DNA of 64,000 nucleotides from Paenirhizobium daejeonense (GTDB lineage Bacteria > Pseudomonadota > Alphaproteobacteria > Rhizobiales > Rhizobiaceae), in the NCBI RefSeq assembly GCF_014280875.1, contig NZ_JACLAL010000001.1, forward strand, positions 372,001 through 436,000. The letters are read 5' to 3'. The first letter of the stretch is position 1. Every line of letters begins with the position of its first letter. The translations under genes were made by a program, and so were the position numbers. The notes beneath the pieces are model-generated. The model was not told the origin of the DNA and did no database searches. It saw nothing but the letters and a program-made list of their open reading frames with translations. Of this stretch, positions 10,450 through 19,661 are shown in pieces.

Positions 10450-11453
10450 TGAATGTGAACGTCTCCCGATCGCCCCTGACGATAAGGCTTTGCGGCCCGC
10501 GCGGCTTCTGCGCCGGCGTGGATCGCGCCATCCAGATCGTCGTGCTGGCGTTGAAGGGCTATGGTGCGCCTGTTTATGTGCGCCACGAAATCGTGCACAA
10601 TCGCTATGTCGTCGAGGGGCTGGAAGCCAAGGGCGCCGTCTTCGTCGAGGAACTGGACGAGATCCCGGAAGAGCATCGTGCGCAGCCGGTCGTCTTTTCT
10701 GCCCATGGCGTGCCGAAATCCGTGCCGGCGGATGCGAGCGCCCGCAATCTCTTTTATCTCGATGCCACCTGTCCGCTGGTGTCGAAGGTGCACAAGCAGG
10801 CCATGCGTCACCAGCGCCTCGGTCGCCACGTCGTCCTGATCGGCCATGCGGGCCATCCGGAAGTGATCGGCACCATGGGCCAGTTGCCGGAAGGCACGGT
10901 CTCGCTGATCGAGACCATCGAGGATGCGCAGGCCTATCAGCCCGCCGATCCCGACAATCTCGGCTATGTCACCCAGACGACCCTTTCCGTGGATGACACG
11001 GTCGGCGTCATCGCCAAGCTCCGCGAGCGCTTCCCGAACCTCAACGACCCGTCGGCCGATAGCATCTGCTACGCCACGACCAACCGGCAGGAAGCCGTGA
11101 AGCAGGCGGCCCCCGGCTGCGATCTCTTCCTGATCGTCGGTGCGCCCAATTCGTCCAACTCCAAGCGGCTGGTCGAGGTCGCCCTGAAGGCCGGCGCCAA
11201 GCAGTCGCTTCTGGTGCAGCGCGCTTCCGAGATCGATTGGGATGCGTTGGGTCCGATCCGCTCCGTCGGCCTGTCTGCCGGTGCGTCCGCTCCGGAGGTC
11301 ATCGTCAACGAGATCATCGAGGCCTTTAAGGCCCGCTACGACACCACCGTCGAACTCGCCGAATTCTCCATCGAGAACGAGCACTTCCTCGTGAACCGCG
11401 AATTGCGCTCGATCGAACTCACCCACGAAGACATGGCGTGGGTGAATGGGTGA
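10449..11453 (+). CDS. ispH: 4-hydroxy-3-methylbut-2-enyl diphosphate reductase
   Basis: IspH performs the last step of the MEP isoprenoid pathway, reducing HMBPP to IPP and DMAPP with a 4Fe-4S cluster. The three cluster cysteines lie in [24 protein letters not shown] and [17 protein letters not shown] and the [11 protein letters not shown] motif are also present. At 334 residues it is normal in length. ATG 10449 overlaps the DUF1304 stop; the TTG three bases earlier is not preferred. Isoprenoid supply links it to the heme O synthase upstream, and ispH next to cox assembly genes is conserved in rhizobia. Confidence 0.96.
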   Translation: MNVNVSRSPLTIRLCGPRGFCAGVDRAIQIVVLALKGYGAPVYVRHEIVHNRYVVEGLEAKGAVFVEELDEIPEEHRAQPVVFSAHGVPKSVPADASARNLFYLDATCPLVSKVHKQAMRHQRLGRHVVLIGHAGHPEVIGTMGQLPEGTVSLIETIEDAQAYQPADPDNLGYVTQTTLSVDDTVGVIAKLRERFPNLNDPSADSICYATTNRQEAVKQAAPGCDLFLIVGAPNSSNSKRLVEVALKAGAKQSLLVQRASEIDWDALGPIRSVGLSAGASAPEVIVNEIIEAFKARYDTTVELAEFSIENEHFLVNRELRSIELTHEDMAWVNG

Positions 11454-11460
11454 GTTGCGA

Positions 11461-11681
11461 CGGCGTAGCCGGAAAAACGATCCAGTGAATCGTTTTTAGC
11501 AACGAACGCGCTGAGCCCTAGCGAAGGGCCGGGCTAGGCTTCCGCATGTTCCCGTTCGGCGTAGCCGGAAAAACGATCCAGAGGATCGTTTTTAGCAACG
11601 AACGCGCTGAGCCCTAGCGAAGGGCCGGGCTAGGCTTCCGCATATTCCCACCCGGCGTAGCCGGAAAAACGATCGTATATC
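11461..11681. repeat. 96-bp tandem repeat, about 2.3 copies
   Basis: CGGCGTAGCCGGAAAAACGA recurs at 11461, 11557 and 11653, exactly 96 bases apart. The first two units are nearly identical over their whole length and the third is cut off after about 27 bases. Each unit has an inverted pair ACGATCC-AGWG-RATCGTTTTT, which makes a terminator-like hairpin, and AGCCCTAGCGAAGGGCCGGGCTAGGCT, a second hairpin. It follows ispH and may end its transcript more than once. Confidence 0.9.
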
Positions 11682-11698
11682 GGAGCATTCCGCCTGTT

Positions 11699-12622
11699 TT
11701 ATTCGCCCGCGCCCCGCCGCGCCTCTTCTTCAACCGGGAAATATGCCGGCCTGTCGAGGTCGGCGATCAGGCCCTGTTGTACCGGTTGCCAGCCAAGGGT
11801 CTCCCGGGTCCATTGGCTGGAAGCCCGGCTGTCCATCGCGGCGAAATGCTGGAACCAGCCAAAGTGCGCCGCTGCTTCCTCCGCTGACTTGCCGACCACG
11901 GGTATGCCGAGGCGGCGGCCGATGACTTCGGCGATGGAGCGGAACGGAATGCCTTCCTCGCCCACCGCATGATAGCGCGCGCTGGCCGTGGCATGTTCGA
12001 GCGCCAGCCGGAAGACCTTCGCTGCATCGAGCCGGTGAACGGCCGCCCAGTGGTTCGTGCCCTCGCCGATATAGGCGGAGAGTCCAGAGCGCCGGGCGAT
12101 GTCTATGAGCATCGGCACGAAGCCATGGTCGCCATCGCCATGGACGGAGGGTGGAAGCCGCACGACGGCGACGCGAACGCCTCGCGCAGCCACGGATGCG
12201 ACTGCCTCTTCTGTCGCCACGCGGGGTATTGCGGCGGAGGCGGGCACGTCATCCGCCTCTGTCGCAAGATGCGGTCCGCCCAGCAGGCCGGTGCCCGACG
12301 TCACGATCAAAGGCCGGTCCGATCCGGTCAGCGCCGAACCAAGCGCCTGAATTGCGCGACGGTCATTTTCGCAGTTTTCCTTGAACTTGGAAAAGTCGTG
12401 ATTGAACCCCGTATGGATGACGCCATCGGCAACGGCTGCGCCCCGCACGAGACTTTCCGTATCCTCGATATCGCCGCGATGGACCTCCGCTCCTACGGCG
12501 AGAAGTGCTGCAGCCGATGCGTCGGAGCGTGCCAACCCCAGAACGCTGTGCCCTGCGTTGATCAGTTCCCGCACCACCGCCGAGCCGACGAAGCCCGTGG
12601 CTCCCGTTACAAAAACGCGCAT
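11699..12622 (-). CDS. NAD-dependent epimerase/dehydratase family (extended SDR) protein
   Basis: A 307-residue Rossmann protein starting [18 protein letters not shown], the TGxxGxxG nucleotide-binding motif of extended or atypical SDRs. A substrate-domain pattern [17 protein letters not shown] and a late [18 protein letters not shown] segment match the family of NAD(P)-binding epimerase-like reductases. The classical YxxxK is not obvious, so it may be an atypical member; the substrate is unknown. The ATG at 12622 follows AGGAAGG. It is divergent from a cupin-AraC regulator that probably controls it. Confidence 0.8.
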   Translation of the reverse strand: MRVFVTGATGFVGSAVVRELINAGHSVLGLARSDASAAALLAVGAEVHRGDIEDTESLVRGAAVADGVIHTGFNHDFSKFKENCENDRRAIQALGSALTGSDRPLIVTSGTGLLGGPHLATEADDVPASAAIPRVATEEAVASVAARGVRVAVVRLPPSVHGDGDHGFVPMLIDIARRSGLSAYIGEGTNHWAAVHRLDAAKVFRLALEHATASARYHAVGEEGIPFRSIAEVIGRRLGIPVVGKSAEEAAAHFGWFQHFAAMDSRASSQWTRETLGWQPVQQGLIADLDRPAYFPVEEEARRGAGE

Positions 12623-12680
12623 GATCTTTACCTTCCTGTGCCGTGCGGCACCCTGGCCGCTTTGGTGACAGGATAGCTCG

Positions 12681-12714
12681 TTGCTGCGGACGATCTATGC
12701 GTTATAATCCGCAG
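12681..12714 (+). promoter_or_regulatory. Promoter and overlapping dyad between epimerase gene and AraC regulator
   Basis: TTGCTG (12681-12686), a 16-base spacer and a perfect TATAAT (12703-12708) form a sigma-70 promoter reading towards the regulator. The arms CTGCGGA (12684-12690) and TCCGCAG (12708-12714) are perfectly inverted and overlap both promoter boxes, so a bound protein would block or reshape the promoter. The regulator itself is the obvious candidate. Confidence 0.6.
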
Positions 12715-12742
12715 TATCTTTTCGATCGTCCGAGATGTGCTC

Positions 12743-13717
12743 ATGGATCCGCTATCTAACGTGTTGTCGCTACTGAAACCGAAAAACTATCTGTCGGCGG
12801 GTTTCGAGGCGGCGGCCCCGTGGGCGATCCAGTTCCCCGACCAGCAGCAAGGCATAAAATGCGTCGCGGTGATAGCCGGTGAATGCTGGCTCTCGGTCGA
12901 AGGTGTGACTGATGGCGTTTGGCTGAAGACGGGCGATTTCGTGCTCCTTCCGAGCGGTCGGCCCTTCCTCATGGCAAGCGGCAAGGAGGTGAAGCCGGTC
13001 CCGGCCTCCCGGATCTTCGATCCCTCGCGCCCTGGGCGCGTGACACGTCTCAATGATGGGGACACGTTCTCCTCCGTGAGCAGCCGCTTCGGCCTCGAAA
13101 GCCAGCATGCCGGCCTTTTGTTGAAGGCCCTGCCGCCCATTGTGGTCATCAGGGATGAGAATGGTGAGGCGGGATTGCGTTGGTCTGTCGAGCGGATGAT
13201 GCAGGAGATGCGGGAGCCGCAGCCCGGTGGCTTTCTGGTGCTCCAGCATCTCGCCCATATGCTTCTGGTGCAGGCGCTGCGCCTGCATCTGGCGGATGGA
13301 GCAGGCTCGGTCGGCGCCGGCTGGCTGCTCGCCCTGTCGGACAGGCAGTTGAGCAGAGCGATGAGCGCGATCCACGATGAGCCCGGCCAGCGTTGGACGC
13401 TCGAGGCGCTGGCCCTCGTCGCCGGCATGTCGCGCTCAAGCTTTGCCGAACGGTTCCGGCAGGTCGTCGGCATGGCGCCGATAGACTATCTCGCGCGCTG
13501 GCGCATGCTGCTCGCCTGCGACCGCCTGGAGAACACGGATCAACCCGTCTCCGTCATCGCGCCCGCTCTGGGTTATGAGTCCGAGGCCGCCTTCAGCACC
13601 GCCTTCAAGCGGATCGTCGGCTGTTCGCCCCGTCGCTTTGCCCGTGATCGCGATCCCGATGCGACGCCCTCGAATGAGAGGGATGCCATGGCTGCCGGGG
13701 TTTCTCTGGCGCTGTGA
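12743..13717 (+). CDS. AraC family transcriptional regulator with N-terminal cupin domain
   Basis: A 324-residue regulator. The N-terminal half is a cupin-type sensor domain (VIAGECWLSVEGVTDGVWLKTGDFVLLPSG near residues 33-65). The C-terminal 100 residues are a double helix-turn-helix AraC domain (WTLEALALVAGMSRSSFAERFRQ, then ALGYESEAAFSTAFKRIVG). ATG 12743 is used. Regulators of this cupin_6/AraC type often sit divergent from the oxidoreductase they control, as here. Its relative at 42788-43702 has the same domain order and the same type of neighbour. Confidence 0.9.
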   Translation: MDPLSNVLSLLKPKNYLSAGFEAAAPWAIQFPDQQQGIKCVAVIAGECWLSVEGVTDGVWLKTGDFVLLPSGRPFLMASGKEVKPVPASRIFDPSRPGRVTRLNDGDTFSSVSSRFGLESQHAGLLLKALPPIVVIRDENGEAGLRWSVERMMQEMREPQPGGFLVLQHLAHMLLVQALRLHLADGAGSVGAGWLLALSDRQLSRAMSAIHDEPGQRWTLEALALVAGMSRSSFAERFRQVVGMAPIDYLARWRMLLACDRLENTDQPVSVIAPALGYESEAAFSTAFKRIVGCSPRRFARDRDPDATPSNERDAMAAGVSLAL

Positions 13718-13850
13718 CGACGCGCTCCGTTCTCTCCGGCCCCGGAAACCTGTGCCTCGTGTCGTTCCGGGACTGGCACTCGCCCATCCCCCTGTGTATG
13801 CCTTGCGTTATCATTGCCGGCAGCACGGAACGGATCGCGGGACATAAGAA

Positions 13851-14816
13851 GTGGCAGTCTATACCGACATTACCGAAACCGACCTCAAGGATTTCCTCGC
13901 GCAATATGAGGCGGGCGAGCTTTTGTCCTACAAGGGCATTGCCGAGGGGGTGGAGAATTCCAACTTCCTGCTGCACACTTCGAAGGGACCGCTGATCCTG
14001 ACGCTTTATGAAAAGCGCGTCGAGAAGAACGATCTGCCCTTCTTCCTCGGCCTGATGCATCATCTGGCCGATCGCGGGCTGTCCTGCCCGCTGCCTCTTC
14101 CGCGCAAGGATGGTGCTCTTTTAGGGGAACTCTCCGGCCGCCCGGCGGCGCTTATTTCCTTCCTCGAAGGCATGTGGCTCAGGAAGCCGGAGGCGAAGCA
14201 TTGCCGTGAAGTCGGCAAGGCGCTGGCGCAGATGCATGTTGCGGGCGAAGGCTTCACCTTGAAACGCCCCAACGCGCTGTCGCTTGAAGGCTGGAAGACA
14301 TTGTGGGCGAAGTCAAAGGACCGCGCCGACGAGGTGGAGAAGGGGCTGGAAGGCGAGATCGGCGGCGAGATCGCCTTCCTTGCCGGAAACTGGCCGAAGG
14401 ACCTGCCGGAAGGCGTCATCCATGCCGACCTTTTCCCCGACAACGTGTTCTTCCTGGAAGACGGGTTGTCCGGCCTGATCGACTTCTATTTCGCCTGCAA
14501 CGATTTCCTCGTCTACGACCTGTCGATCTGCATCAACGCCTGGTGCTTCGAAAAGGATGGCGCCTATAACGTCACCAAGGGCATGGCGATGATTGAGGGC
14601 TATCAGTCGGTGCGCCCGCTGTCCGATGCCGAAGCCGCCGCACTGCCGATCCTCTCGCGCGGGTCGGCGCTGCGCTTCTTCCTCACTCGCCTTTATGACT
14701 GGCTGACCACGCCGGCAGGCGCGCTGGTGGTCAAGAAGGACCCGCTCGAATATCTGCACAAGCTGCGCTTCCACCAGAAGATCGCATTCGCGGCCGAATA
14801 TGGAATGACCCGATGA
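13851..14816 (+). CDS. thrB: Homoserine kinase (ThrB2 type, APH fold)
   Basis: This enzyme phosphorylates homoserine for threonine synthesis. The 321-residue sequence belongs to the aminoglycoside-phosphotransferase-like ThrB found in rhizobia and pseudomonads, not the GHMP type. The catalytic loop is [13 protein letters not shown] with the metal-binding GLIDFYFAC following; the N-terminal [15 protein letters not shown] matches the nucleotide-binding region. The start is a GTG at 13851 with a weak ribosome site. Its stop overlaps the rnhA start by four bases. In relatives it directly follows ispH; here 2.4 kb intervenes. Confidence 0.93.
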   Translation: MAVYTDITETDLKDFLAQYEAGELLSYKGIAEGVENSNFLLHTSKGPLILTLYEKRVEKNDLPFFLGLMHHLADRGLSCPLPLPRKDGALLGELSGRPAALISFLEGMWLRKPEAKHCREVGKALAQMHVAGEGFTLKRPNALSLEGWKTLWAKSKDRADEVEKGLEGEIGGEIAFLAGNWPKDLPEGVIHADLFPDNVFFLEDGLSGLIDFYFACNDFLVYDLSICINAWCFEKDGAYNVTKGMAMIEGYQSVRPLSDAEAAALPILSRGSALRFFLTRLYDWLTTPAGALVVKKDPLEYLHKLRFHQKIAFAAEYGMTR

Positions 14817-15283
14817 AACATGTTGAGATTTTCACCGATGGCGCCTGCTCGGGCAATCCTGGCCCCGGCGGCTGGGGGGCGATCCTGCGCTATGGCGAGG
14901 TGGAAAAGGAACTGTTCGGCGGCGAAGCCGAGACAACCAACAACCGCATGGAACTGCTGGCGGCAATCTCGGCGCTGAACGCCCTCAAGACCCCGTGCGA
15001 GATCGACCTGCACACCGACAGCAAATATGTCATGGACGGCATTTCCAAGTGGATCTTCGGCTGGAAGAAGAACGGCTGGAAAACCGCCGACAAGAAGCCC
15101 GTGAAGAATGGCGAACTCTGGCAGACGCTCGACGCTGCCAACCAGCGCCACAAGGTCAAGTGGCACTGGGTCAAAGGCCATGCCGGCCACCCGGAAAACG
15201 AGCGCGCCGACGAGCTTGCCCGCAAGGGCATGGAACCCTTCAAGAAACCCAATCTCGGCAAGGCGCTCCTGCAGGGGAAGTAG
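14813..15283 (+). CDS. rnhA: Ribonuclease HI
   Basis: RNase HI cleaves the RNA strand of RNA-DNA hybrids, removing replication primers and R-loops. The 156-residue protein has the acidic catalytic set: D in [21 protein letters not shown] in [13 protein letters not shown] in DLHTDSKYV and the final D in [12 protein letters not shown]. It also has the basic handle region [15 protein letters not shown] typical of type 1 enzymes. ATGA overlap with thrB shows coupling. Confidence 0.96.
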   Translation: MKHVEIFTDGACSGNPGPGGWGAILRYGEVEKELFGGEAETTNNRMELLAAISALNALKTPCEIDLHTDSKYVMDGISKWIFGWKKNGWKTADKKPVKNGELWQTLDAANQRHKVKWHWVKGHAGHPENERADELARKGMEPFKKPNLGKALLQGK

Positions 15284-15439
15284 GCGGCCTTCTTTGAGCG
15301 TTGGAAAATGCGGATTTCCTGCGCGAACGGGGACCGAGCGGATACGCTCCCCCGGAACGAAACGCTGCGTCGCATTCGTACCTTGCCAACCGGTTCATTC
15401 TCCCTATCCTGCCGCCAACGACAAGGAAGGGAGACATCC

Positions 15440-15748
15440 ATGATTCAGCACAGCGTATTCCTGCGTTTCAAGGCTGCCACGCAGGCTGCCGAGAAACAGG
15501 CGATCTATGATGCCATCGTTGCGCTGAAGGAGGTCGTGCCCGGCATGATCGATGTGAAGTTTGGCGCGAACGTCTCGCCGGAAGGCCTGAACGGTGGATA
15601 TCTCGACGGTTTTGTCGTGACCTTCGAAGACGAGACCGTCCGCGATTATTATCTTCGTCATCCCGATCACATCACAGTCGGCGAGCGTATCGTCCGGGCC
15701 ACCGACGGCGGCCTCTCCGGTGTTCTGGTCTTCGATATGGTGGTTTGA
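15440..15748 (+). CDS. Dabb (stress-responsive alpha/beta barrel) family protein
   Basis: A 102-residue protein starting MIQHSVFLRFKAATQ, with the ferredoxin-like Dabb fold pattern (QHSVFLRFK...PGMIDVKFGANVSPEGLNGGYLDGFVVTFED...YLRHPDHITVGERI). Such proteins form dimeric barrels and include enzymes and stress proteins; the specific role here is unknown. ATG 15440 follows AAGGAAGGGAGA, a strong ribosome site, so the in-frame upstream stretch is not coding. Confidence 0.85.
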   Translation: MIQHSVFLRFKAATQAAEKQAIYDAIVALKEVVPGMIDVKFGANVSPEGLNGGYLDGFVVTFEDETVRDYYLRHPDHITVGERIVRATDGGLSGVLVFDMVV

Positions 15749-15763
15749 TCGCGGCCCGCTTTT

Positions 15764-15782
15764 GCCCGAAAGGGCTTCTTTT
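15764..15782 (+). terminator. Weak hairpin terminator after the Dabb gene
   Basis: GCCC-GAAA-GGGC (15764-15775) is followed by TTCTTTT. The stem is only four pairs but has a stable GNRA loop and a T-run, 16 bases after the stop. Confidence 0.45.
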
Positions 15783-15865
15783 AAACGAAAACGGCGGGCA
15801 GCTTTCGCCACCCGCCGCCGGGTTGCGGACAAAGTCCCGTATTGATCGCTGACGCACCCTTCTCC

Positions 15866-15975
15866 GTCATGCCCGACTCGGTCCGGCATCCAGCTGCGCG
15901 ATGTCGATCGCGCAGAAGACTCTCTTGCGATCGAGGACTTGATCGCGCTGGATTCCGGCTCAAGGCCGGAATGAC
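15866..15975. repeat. Dispersed intergenic repeat, family B, copy 1
   Basis: A 110-bp unit bounded by GTCAT and ATGAC, built from several short palindromes (CCGACTCGGTCCGG, GCGCGATG-TC-GATCGCGC, GCCGGAATGAC end). Nearly identical in layout to 45062-45171. A conserved ACAAAGTCCCGTATTGATCG block precedes it. It lies in the 337-base convergent gap between the Dabb gene and cysN; the rest of that gap shows only a second AGTCTGACGG block near 16030. Confidence 0.8.
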
Positions 15976-16085
15976 GACCGTGGACGTGGCACTGTCGTCA
16001 CAAAAGACAATCTGAAAGGGTGTTTGTCAGCAGTCTGACGGCGGCTGGCTTTCGCTACCCGCCGTGGATTTCGAAACCGAAATGA

Positions 16086-17564
16086 TTACCCTTCCAGTCC
16101 GTCGAAGAGGTCGCGGGCGACCGCATTGGTGACGCGGCGGGTTTCCACCTCGTCGCGGCGGCTGGCGAGCAGTTCGGTCGCCATCAGCTGTTCGGCGAGA
16201 TCGGCCGGCAGCGACAGGATGACCCGGCCGTCATTGGCGTTCAGTGCACCGAGATCGGAGCGCTTCGCCGTCACCATGCCGCCGGCCACCGTGTTGTTGG
16301 TGTCCGGATCGATCAGGATGAAGGCGCCGGTCGCCCGGTTCTGCTCGTAAGGATCGAAGATCGCGGTTTCGTCGAAGGCGAGATGCACCTTGCCGATGGC
16401 GTTCATCGGCAGCGCCTCGGCGTGGTTCCACTTGCCCGACTTCAGGTCGAGCTGGGAGATCGGTTGCACCAGAACGCGCTGGCGGCGCGAACCGCTCTTC
16501 AGCCAGTAGCGCTTGCCGGGCTGGATGCCGTCCGGCTGCAGCGCCACGATCTGCGCGTCGAAGGCAAGACCCGTCTGCGGTTGGCTGTCGAGCGAGACGA
16601 TCATGTCACCGCGCGAGACGTCCACCTGACGGTCGAGTACCAGCGTGATGGCGTCGCCGGCGACGGCCGCATTGCGCACGAGGTCAAAGGTGACGATCTG
16701 CTTGACGTTGGCGATCTGGCCCGACGGCAGGATGGCAACGCCATCGCCCGGCTTCACAGCGCCGCCGGCAACCGTGCCCTGATAGCCGCGGAAGCTTTCG
16801 CCCGGGCGGCTGACCCGCTGTACGGGCAGGCGGAAGCCGGTGGTCTGGGCCGAACGCAGGGTGGCGAGTTCCAGCGCCTCGACCAGCGTCGGACCGTCAT
16901 ACCAGGGCATGACGGCATCGCCGGAATAAACGACGTTTTCGCCCTTCAGCGCCGACATCGGGATAGCGGTCACCTGACGCACGCCGAGCGAAAGGGCGAG
17001 CGTGCGGAATTCGTTCGAGATCACCTCGAAGCCGGCGCGGTCGTAATTGGTCAGGTCGATCTTGTTGACCGCCAGAACGAACTGCTTGATCCCCATCAGC
17101 GAGGCGATGGTGGCGTGGCGGCGCGTCTGTTCCAGAAGGCCGGCGCGCGCATCGACCAGCAGCACGGCGAGATCGGCGGTCGAGGCGCCGGTCGCCATGT
17201 TGCGGGTATACTGCTCGTGGCCGGGGGTGTCGGCGACGATAAAGGAGCGCTTCTCCGAGGAGAAATAGCGATAGGCGACATCGATGGTGATGCCCTGTTC
17301 GCGTTCGGCCTGCAGGCCGTCGAGCAGTAGCGCGAAGTCGGGCAGGCCGAGATCGTTCTGCTTGCCGGAGGATTCACGGCGCAGCGTCGCTGCCTGGTCT
17401 TCCTTGACCGCCTTGGTGTCCCACAGGAGACGGCCGATCAGCGTCGACTTGCCGTCGTCCACCGAGCCGCAGGTGATGAGCCTCAGCGGACGCGAATCGC
17501 GGGTGACGGGAGCCGGCTGAGCCTCGGGGATCGCCGTGGCGAGTACGGTTACGCTTGCGGTCAT
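16086..17564 (-). CDS. cysN: Sulfate adenylyltransferase subunit 1 (GTPase)
   Basis: CysN is the GTPase partner of CysD; GTP hydrolysis drives formation of APS from ATP and sulfate. The 492-residue protein has EF-Tu-like motifs: P-loop GSVDDGKSTLIGRLLW, DTPGHEQYTRNMATGAS and NKIDL, followed by beta-barrel domains. There is no fused APS kinase (CysC) domain, unlike the longer rhizobial NodQ/CysNC proteins. ATG 17564 lies one base after the cysD stop, so the pair is coupled; an in-frame upstream extension overlaps cysD and is rejected. Confidence 0.95.
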   Translation of the reverse strand: MTASVTVLATAIPEAQPAPVTRDSRPLRLITCGSVDDGKSTLIGRLLWDTKAVKEDQAATLRRESSGKQNDLGLPDFALLLDGLQAEREQGITIDVAYRYFSSEKRSFIVADTPGHEQYTRNMATGASTADLAVLLVDARAGLLEQTRRHATIASLMGIKQFVLAVNKIDLTNYDRAGFEVISNEFRTLALSLGVRQVTAIPMSALKGENVVYSGDAVMPWYDGPTLVEALELATLRSAQTTGFRLPVQRVSRPGESFRGYQGTVAGGAVKPGDGVAILPSGQIANVKQIVTFDLVRNAAVAGDAITLVLDRQVDVSRGDMIVSLDSQPQTGLAFDAQIVALQPDGIQPGKRYWLKSGSRRQRVLVQPISQLDLKSGKWNHAEALPMNAIGKVHLAFDETAIFDPYEQNRATGAFILIDPDTNNTVAGGMVTAKRSDLGALNANDGRVILSLPADLAEQLMATELLASRRDEVETRRVTNAVARDLFDGLEG

Positions 17565-17565
17565 C

Positions 17566-18516
17566 TCAGAAATATCCTTCGCGTTTCTTCTTCTCCATCG
17601 AACCCGACTGATCGCGGTCGATGGCCCGGCCCTGACGCTCTGATACGGTGGCGATTTCAAGCTCGGCGATCACGTCTTCCAGCGTCGTTGCGTGCGAGCG
17701 GATGGCGCCGGTAAGCGGGAAGCAGCCGAGTGTGCGGAAGCGGATCATGCCTTCCTGCTTCACTTCGCCGGGCAGGAGTTCGAGCCGCGGGTCCTCGGCG
17801 AGGATCATCATGCCGTCGCGCTCCACATAGGGACGCTTGGCGGCGTAGTATAGCGGCACCAGCGGAATGTCTTCCGCCTGGATGTAGCGCCAGATATCGA
17901 CCTCGGTCCAGTTGGACAGCGGGAAGGCGCGAACGCTTTCGCCCTTGCGGATCATGCCGTTGTAGATGTTCCACAGTTCGGGGCGCTGGTTGCGCGGGTC
18001 CCAGCGGTGGTCTGGTGTGCGAAAGGAATAGATACGCTCCTTGGCGCGGCTGGCTTCCTCGTCGCGACGCGCGCCGCCGAAGGCCGCGTCATACTGGCCG
18101 GCATCGAGCGCCTGGCGCAGGGCCTCGGTCTTCATGATGTCGGTATAGAGCGCCGAGCCATGGCTGAAGGGAGTGACGTTCTCGGTGGCTCCGCGCGGAT
18201 TGGTGTGCACGATCAGGTCCAGATCGTAGCGCTCCACCATCTCGTCGCGAAACGCGATCATTTCCTTGAACTTCCAGCCGGTGTCGATGTGCAGCAGCGG
18301 GAAGGGCACGCGGCCCGGATAGAAGGCCTTTCGCGCCAGATGCAGGAGGACGGAGCTGTCCTTGCCGATCGAATAGAGCATGACCGGCTTGTCGAACTCG
18401 GCGGCCACTTCCCGGAAGATGTGGATGGCCTCGTTTTCCAGCGCCTTCAGATGCGGATCGAGCGGCGGCTTGGCCGGTATATCCTTGGAATGCGGATCGA
18501 ACTCGGAATGGTGCAT
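17566..18516 (-). CDS. cysD: Sulfate adenylyltransferase subunit 2
   Basis: CysD carries the catalytic site that adenylates sulfate. The 316-residue protein has the PP-loop of the adenine-nucleotide alpha hydrolase fold ([19 protein letters not shown]) and the conserved [20 protein letters not shown] and LFPLSNW-like ([13 protein letters not shown]) segments. The C-terminus [22 protein letters not shown] is typical of CysD. ATG 18516 is chosen for AGGACAG before it and the family start. It lies 62 bases after cysH and directly before cysN in one operon. Confidence 0.95.
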   Translation of the reverse strand: MHHSEFDPHSKDIPAKPPLDPHLKALENEAIHIFREVAAEFDKPVMLYSIGKDSSVLLHLARKAFYPGRVPFPLLHIDTGWKFKEMIAFRDEMVERYDLDLIVHTNPRGATENVTPFSHGSALYTDIMKTEALRQALDAGQYDAAFGGARRDEEASRAKERIYSFRTPDHRWDPRNQRPELWNIYNGMIRKGESVRAFPLSNWTEVDIWRYIQAEDIPLVPLYYAAKRPYVERDGMMILAEDPRLELLPGEVKQEGMIRFRTLGCFPLTGAIRSHATTLEDVIAELEIATVSERQGRAIDRDQSGSMEKKKREGYF

Positions 18517-18578
18517 TGTACTGTCCTGTTGATCCGGAAGGCCGGATCCGTTCTCGATAGCCCTTGTGGCTGATTTGG

Positions 18579-19328
18579 TCAGGCGATGTTGGATGCGATC
18601 GGCGTTGCCGCCGCTTCGGGGACATGCAGGCCGCATTCGCGCTTTTCGTCGTTCTCCCACCACCAGCGTCCCGCGCGCTCCGGCTCGCCGGGTTTGATCG
18701 CCCGCGTGCAGGGCTCGCAGCCGATGGAGGGATAACCGCGTTTGTGCAGCGGGTTGGTCGGAACCGCCTGAGACTCGACATAGGCGTCGATATCCTCGAT
18801 CGACCAGTCAGCCAGCGGATTGACCTTTATAAGATTGCGTTCCGCATCATATTCGGCAAACGGCGTTGCAGCGCGGTTGCCGGATTGTGCGCGGCGCAGG
18901 CCCGTGATCCAGATGGTGGCGCCGGCCAGTGCCTTGCCGAGCGGCACCAGCTTGCGCACATGACAGCAGGCGTGTCGGGCTTCGACGCTTTCGTAGAAGC
19001 CGTTCAGGCCATACTTCGCCGCATAGGCGTCGATATCGTCCTGCTCGGGCCCGAACTTCGCGATGGTGATGCCGAACCGTTCTTCGGTTTCGGAGATCAG
19101 ATCGACCGTTTCCTGGAACAGCCGGCCGGTTTCCAGCGTGGCGACCTCGATCGGCAGTCCCGCAAGCCCGATGGCCGCGGTGATGACCTGGTCCTCTATG
19201 CCGAGGCTGGTGGTGAAGACGGCACGTCCGCCTAGTGCTGACACAAGGCGCAGGCGCTCCGTGAGATCGGCCTTGGCAAGGGTGGCATCCAGTGATGCAA
19301 TGGCTTCGGGGGAATTTTGAATGCTCAT
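18579..19328 (-). CDS. cysH: Phosphoadenylyl/adenylyl-sulfate reductase (APS reductase type)
   Basis: CysH reduces activated sulfate to sulfite with thioredoxin. The 249-residue protein has the PP-loop-like TTSLGIEDQ, the catalytic C232 in RECGLH, and the extra cysteine pairs CC (121-122) and CxxC (204 and 207) that bind a 4Fe-4S cluster in APS-using enzymes. This fits the absence of an APS kinase next door: cysDN makes APS and CysH reduces it directly. ATG 19328 follows AGGAAGAG. First gene of cysH-cysD-cysN. Confidence 0.94.
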   Translation of the reverse strand: MSIQNSPEAIASLDATLAKADLTERLRLVSALGGRAVFTTSLGIEDQVITAAIGLAGLPIEVATLETGRLFQETVDLISETEERFGITIAKFGPEQDDIDAYAAKYGLNGFYESVEARHACCHVRKLVPLGKALAGATIWITGLRRAQSGNRAATPFAEYDAERNLIKVNPLADWSIEDIDAYVESQAVPTNPLHKRGYPSIGCEPCTRAIKPGEPERAGRWWWENDEKRECGLHVPEAAATPIASNIA

Positions 19329-19527
19329 AATTCTCTTCCTGCTGATGGCCGGATTATTCCGTATTTCGCAGGATGCGAACAGGAATTGCCTTTCAAGCAG
19401 ACGAAGATGAAGAGCAAATATCTCTCTTCGCGCGAACAAAGGCGGGAATTCGTCCCGGTTTTGTCGCGCGGTAGTCCCAAGGCGCTGAACGCCGAATTTA
19501 GACCGAGACGAACTGTAGTGCATTAAC

Positions 19528-19544
19528 TCTACTAAATCAATAGA
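19528..19544. promoter_or_regulatory. Candidate Rrf2-type operator upstream of cysH
   Basis: An AT-rich 17-bp dyad, TCTACTAAATCAATAGA, has outer arms TCTA/TAGA and further matching inner positions. It lies between cysH (minus) and the Rrf2 gene (plus), about 200 bases before cysH and 118 before the regulator. AT-rich partial palindromes are typical of Rrf2-family sites. The rest of 19329-19661 holds nothing I can support. Confidence 0.45.
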
Positions 19545-19661
19545 CTTAATTTCGAAAATGCCATTGTCTTCTCACACCCACGGCTGGGATTTGAAAAAGC
19601 GTCCGAATTCCGCTATCCCGACGAAACGCGGATACGGGTTCGCGGCAAGTGGTGATATCCA

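Noticed and set aside
11461-11681. CRISPR array
   Set aside because: The repeat is 96 bases in direct tandem with no variable spacers and no cas genes nearby.
16086-17564. CysN/CysC fusion (NodQ-like)
   Set aside because: The protein ends at 492 residues, with no APS kinase domain.
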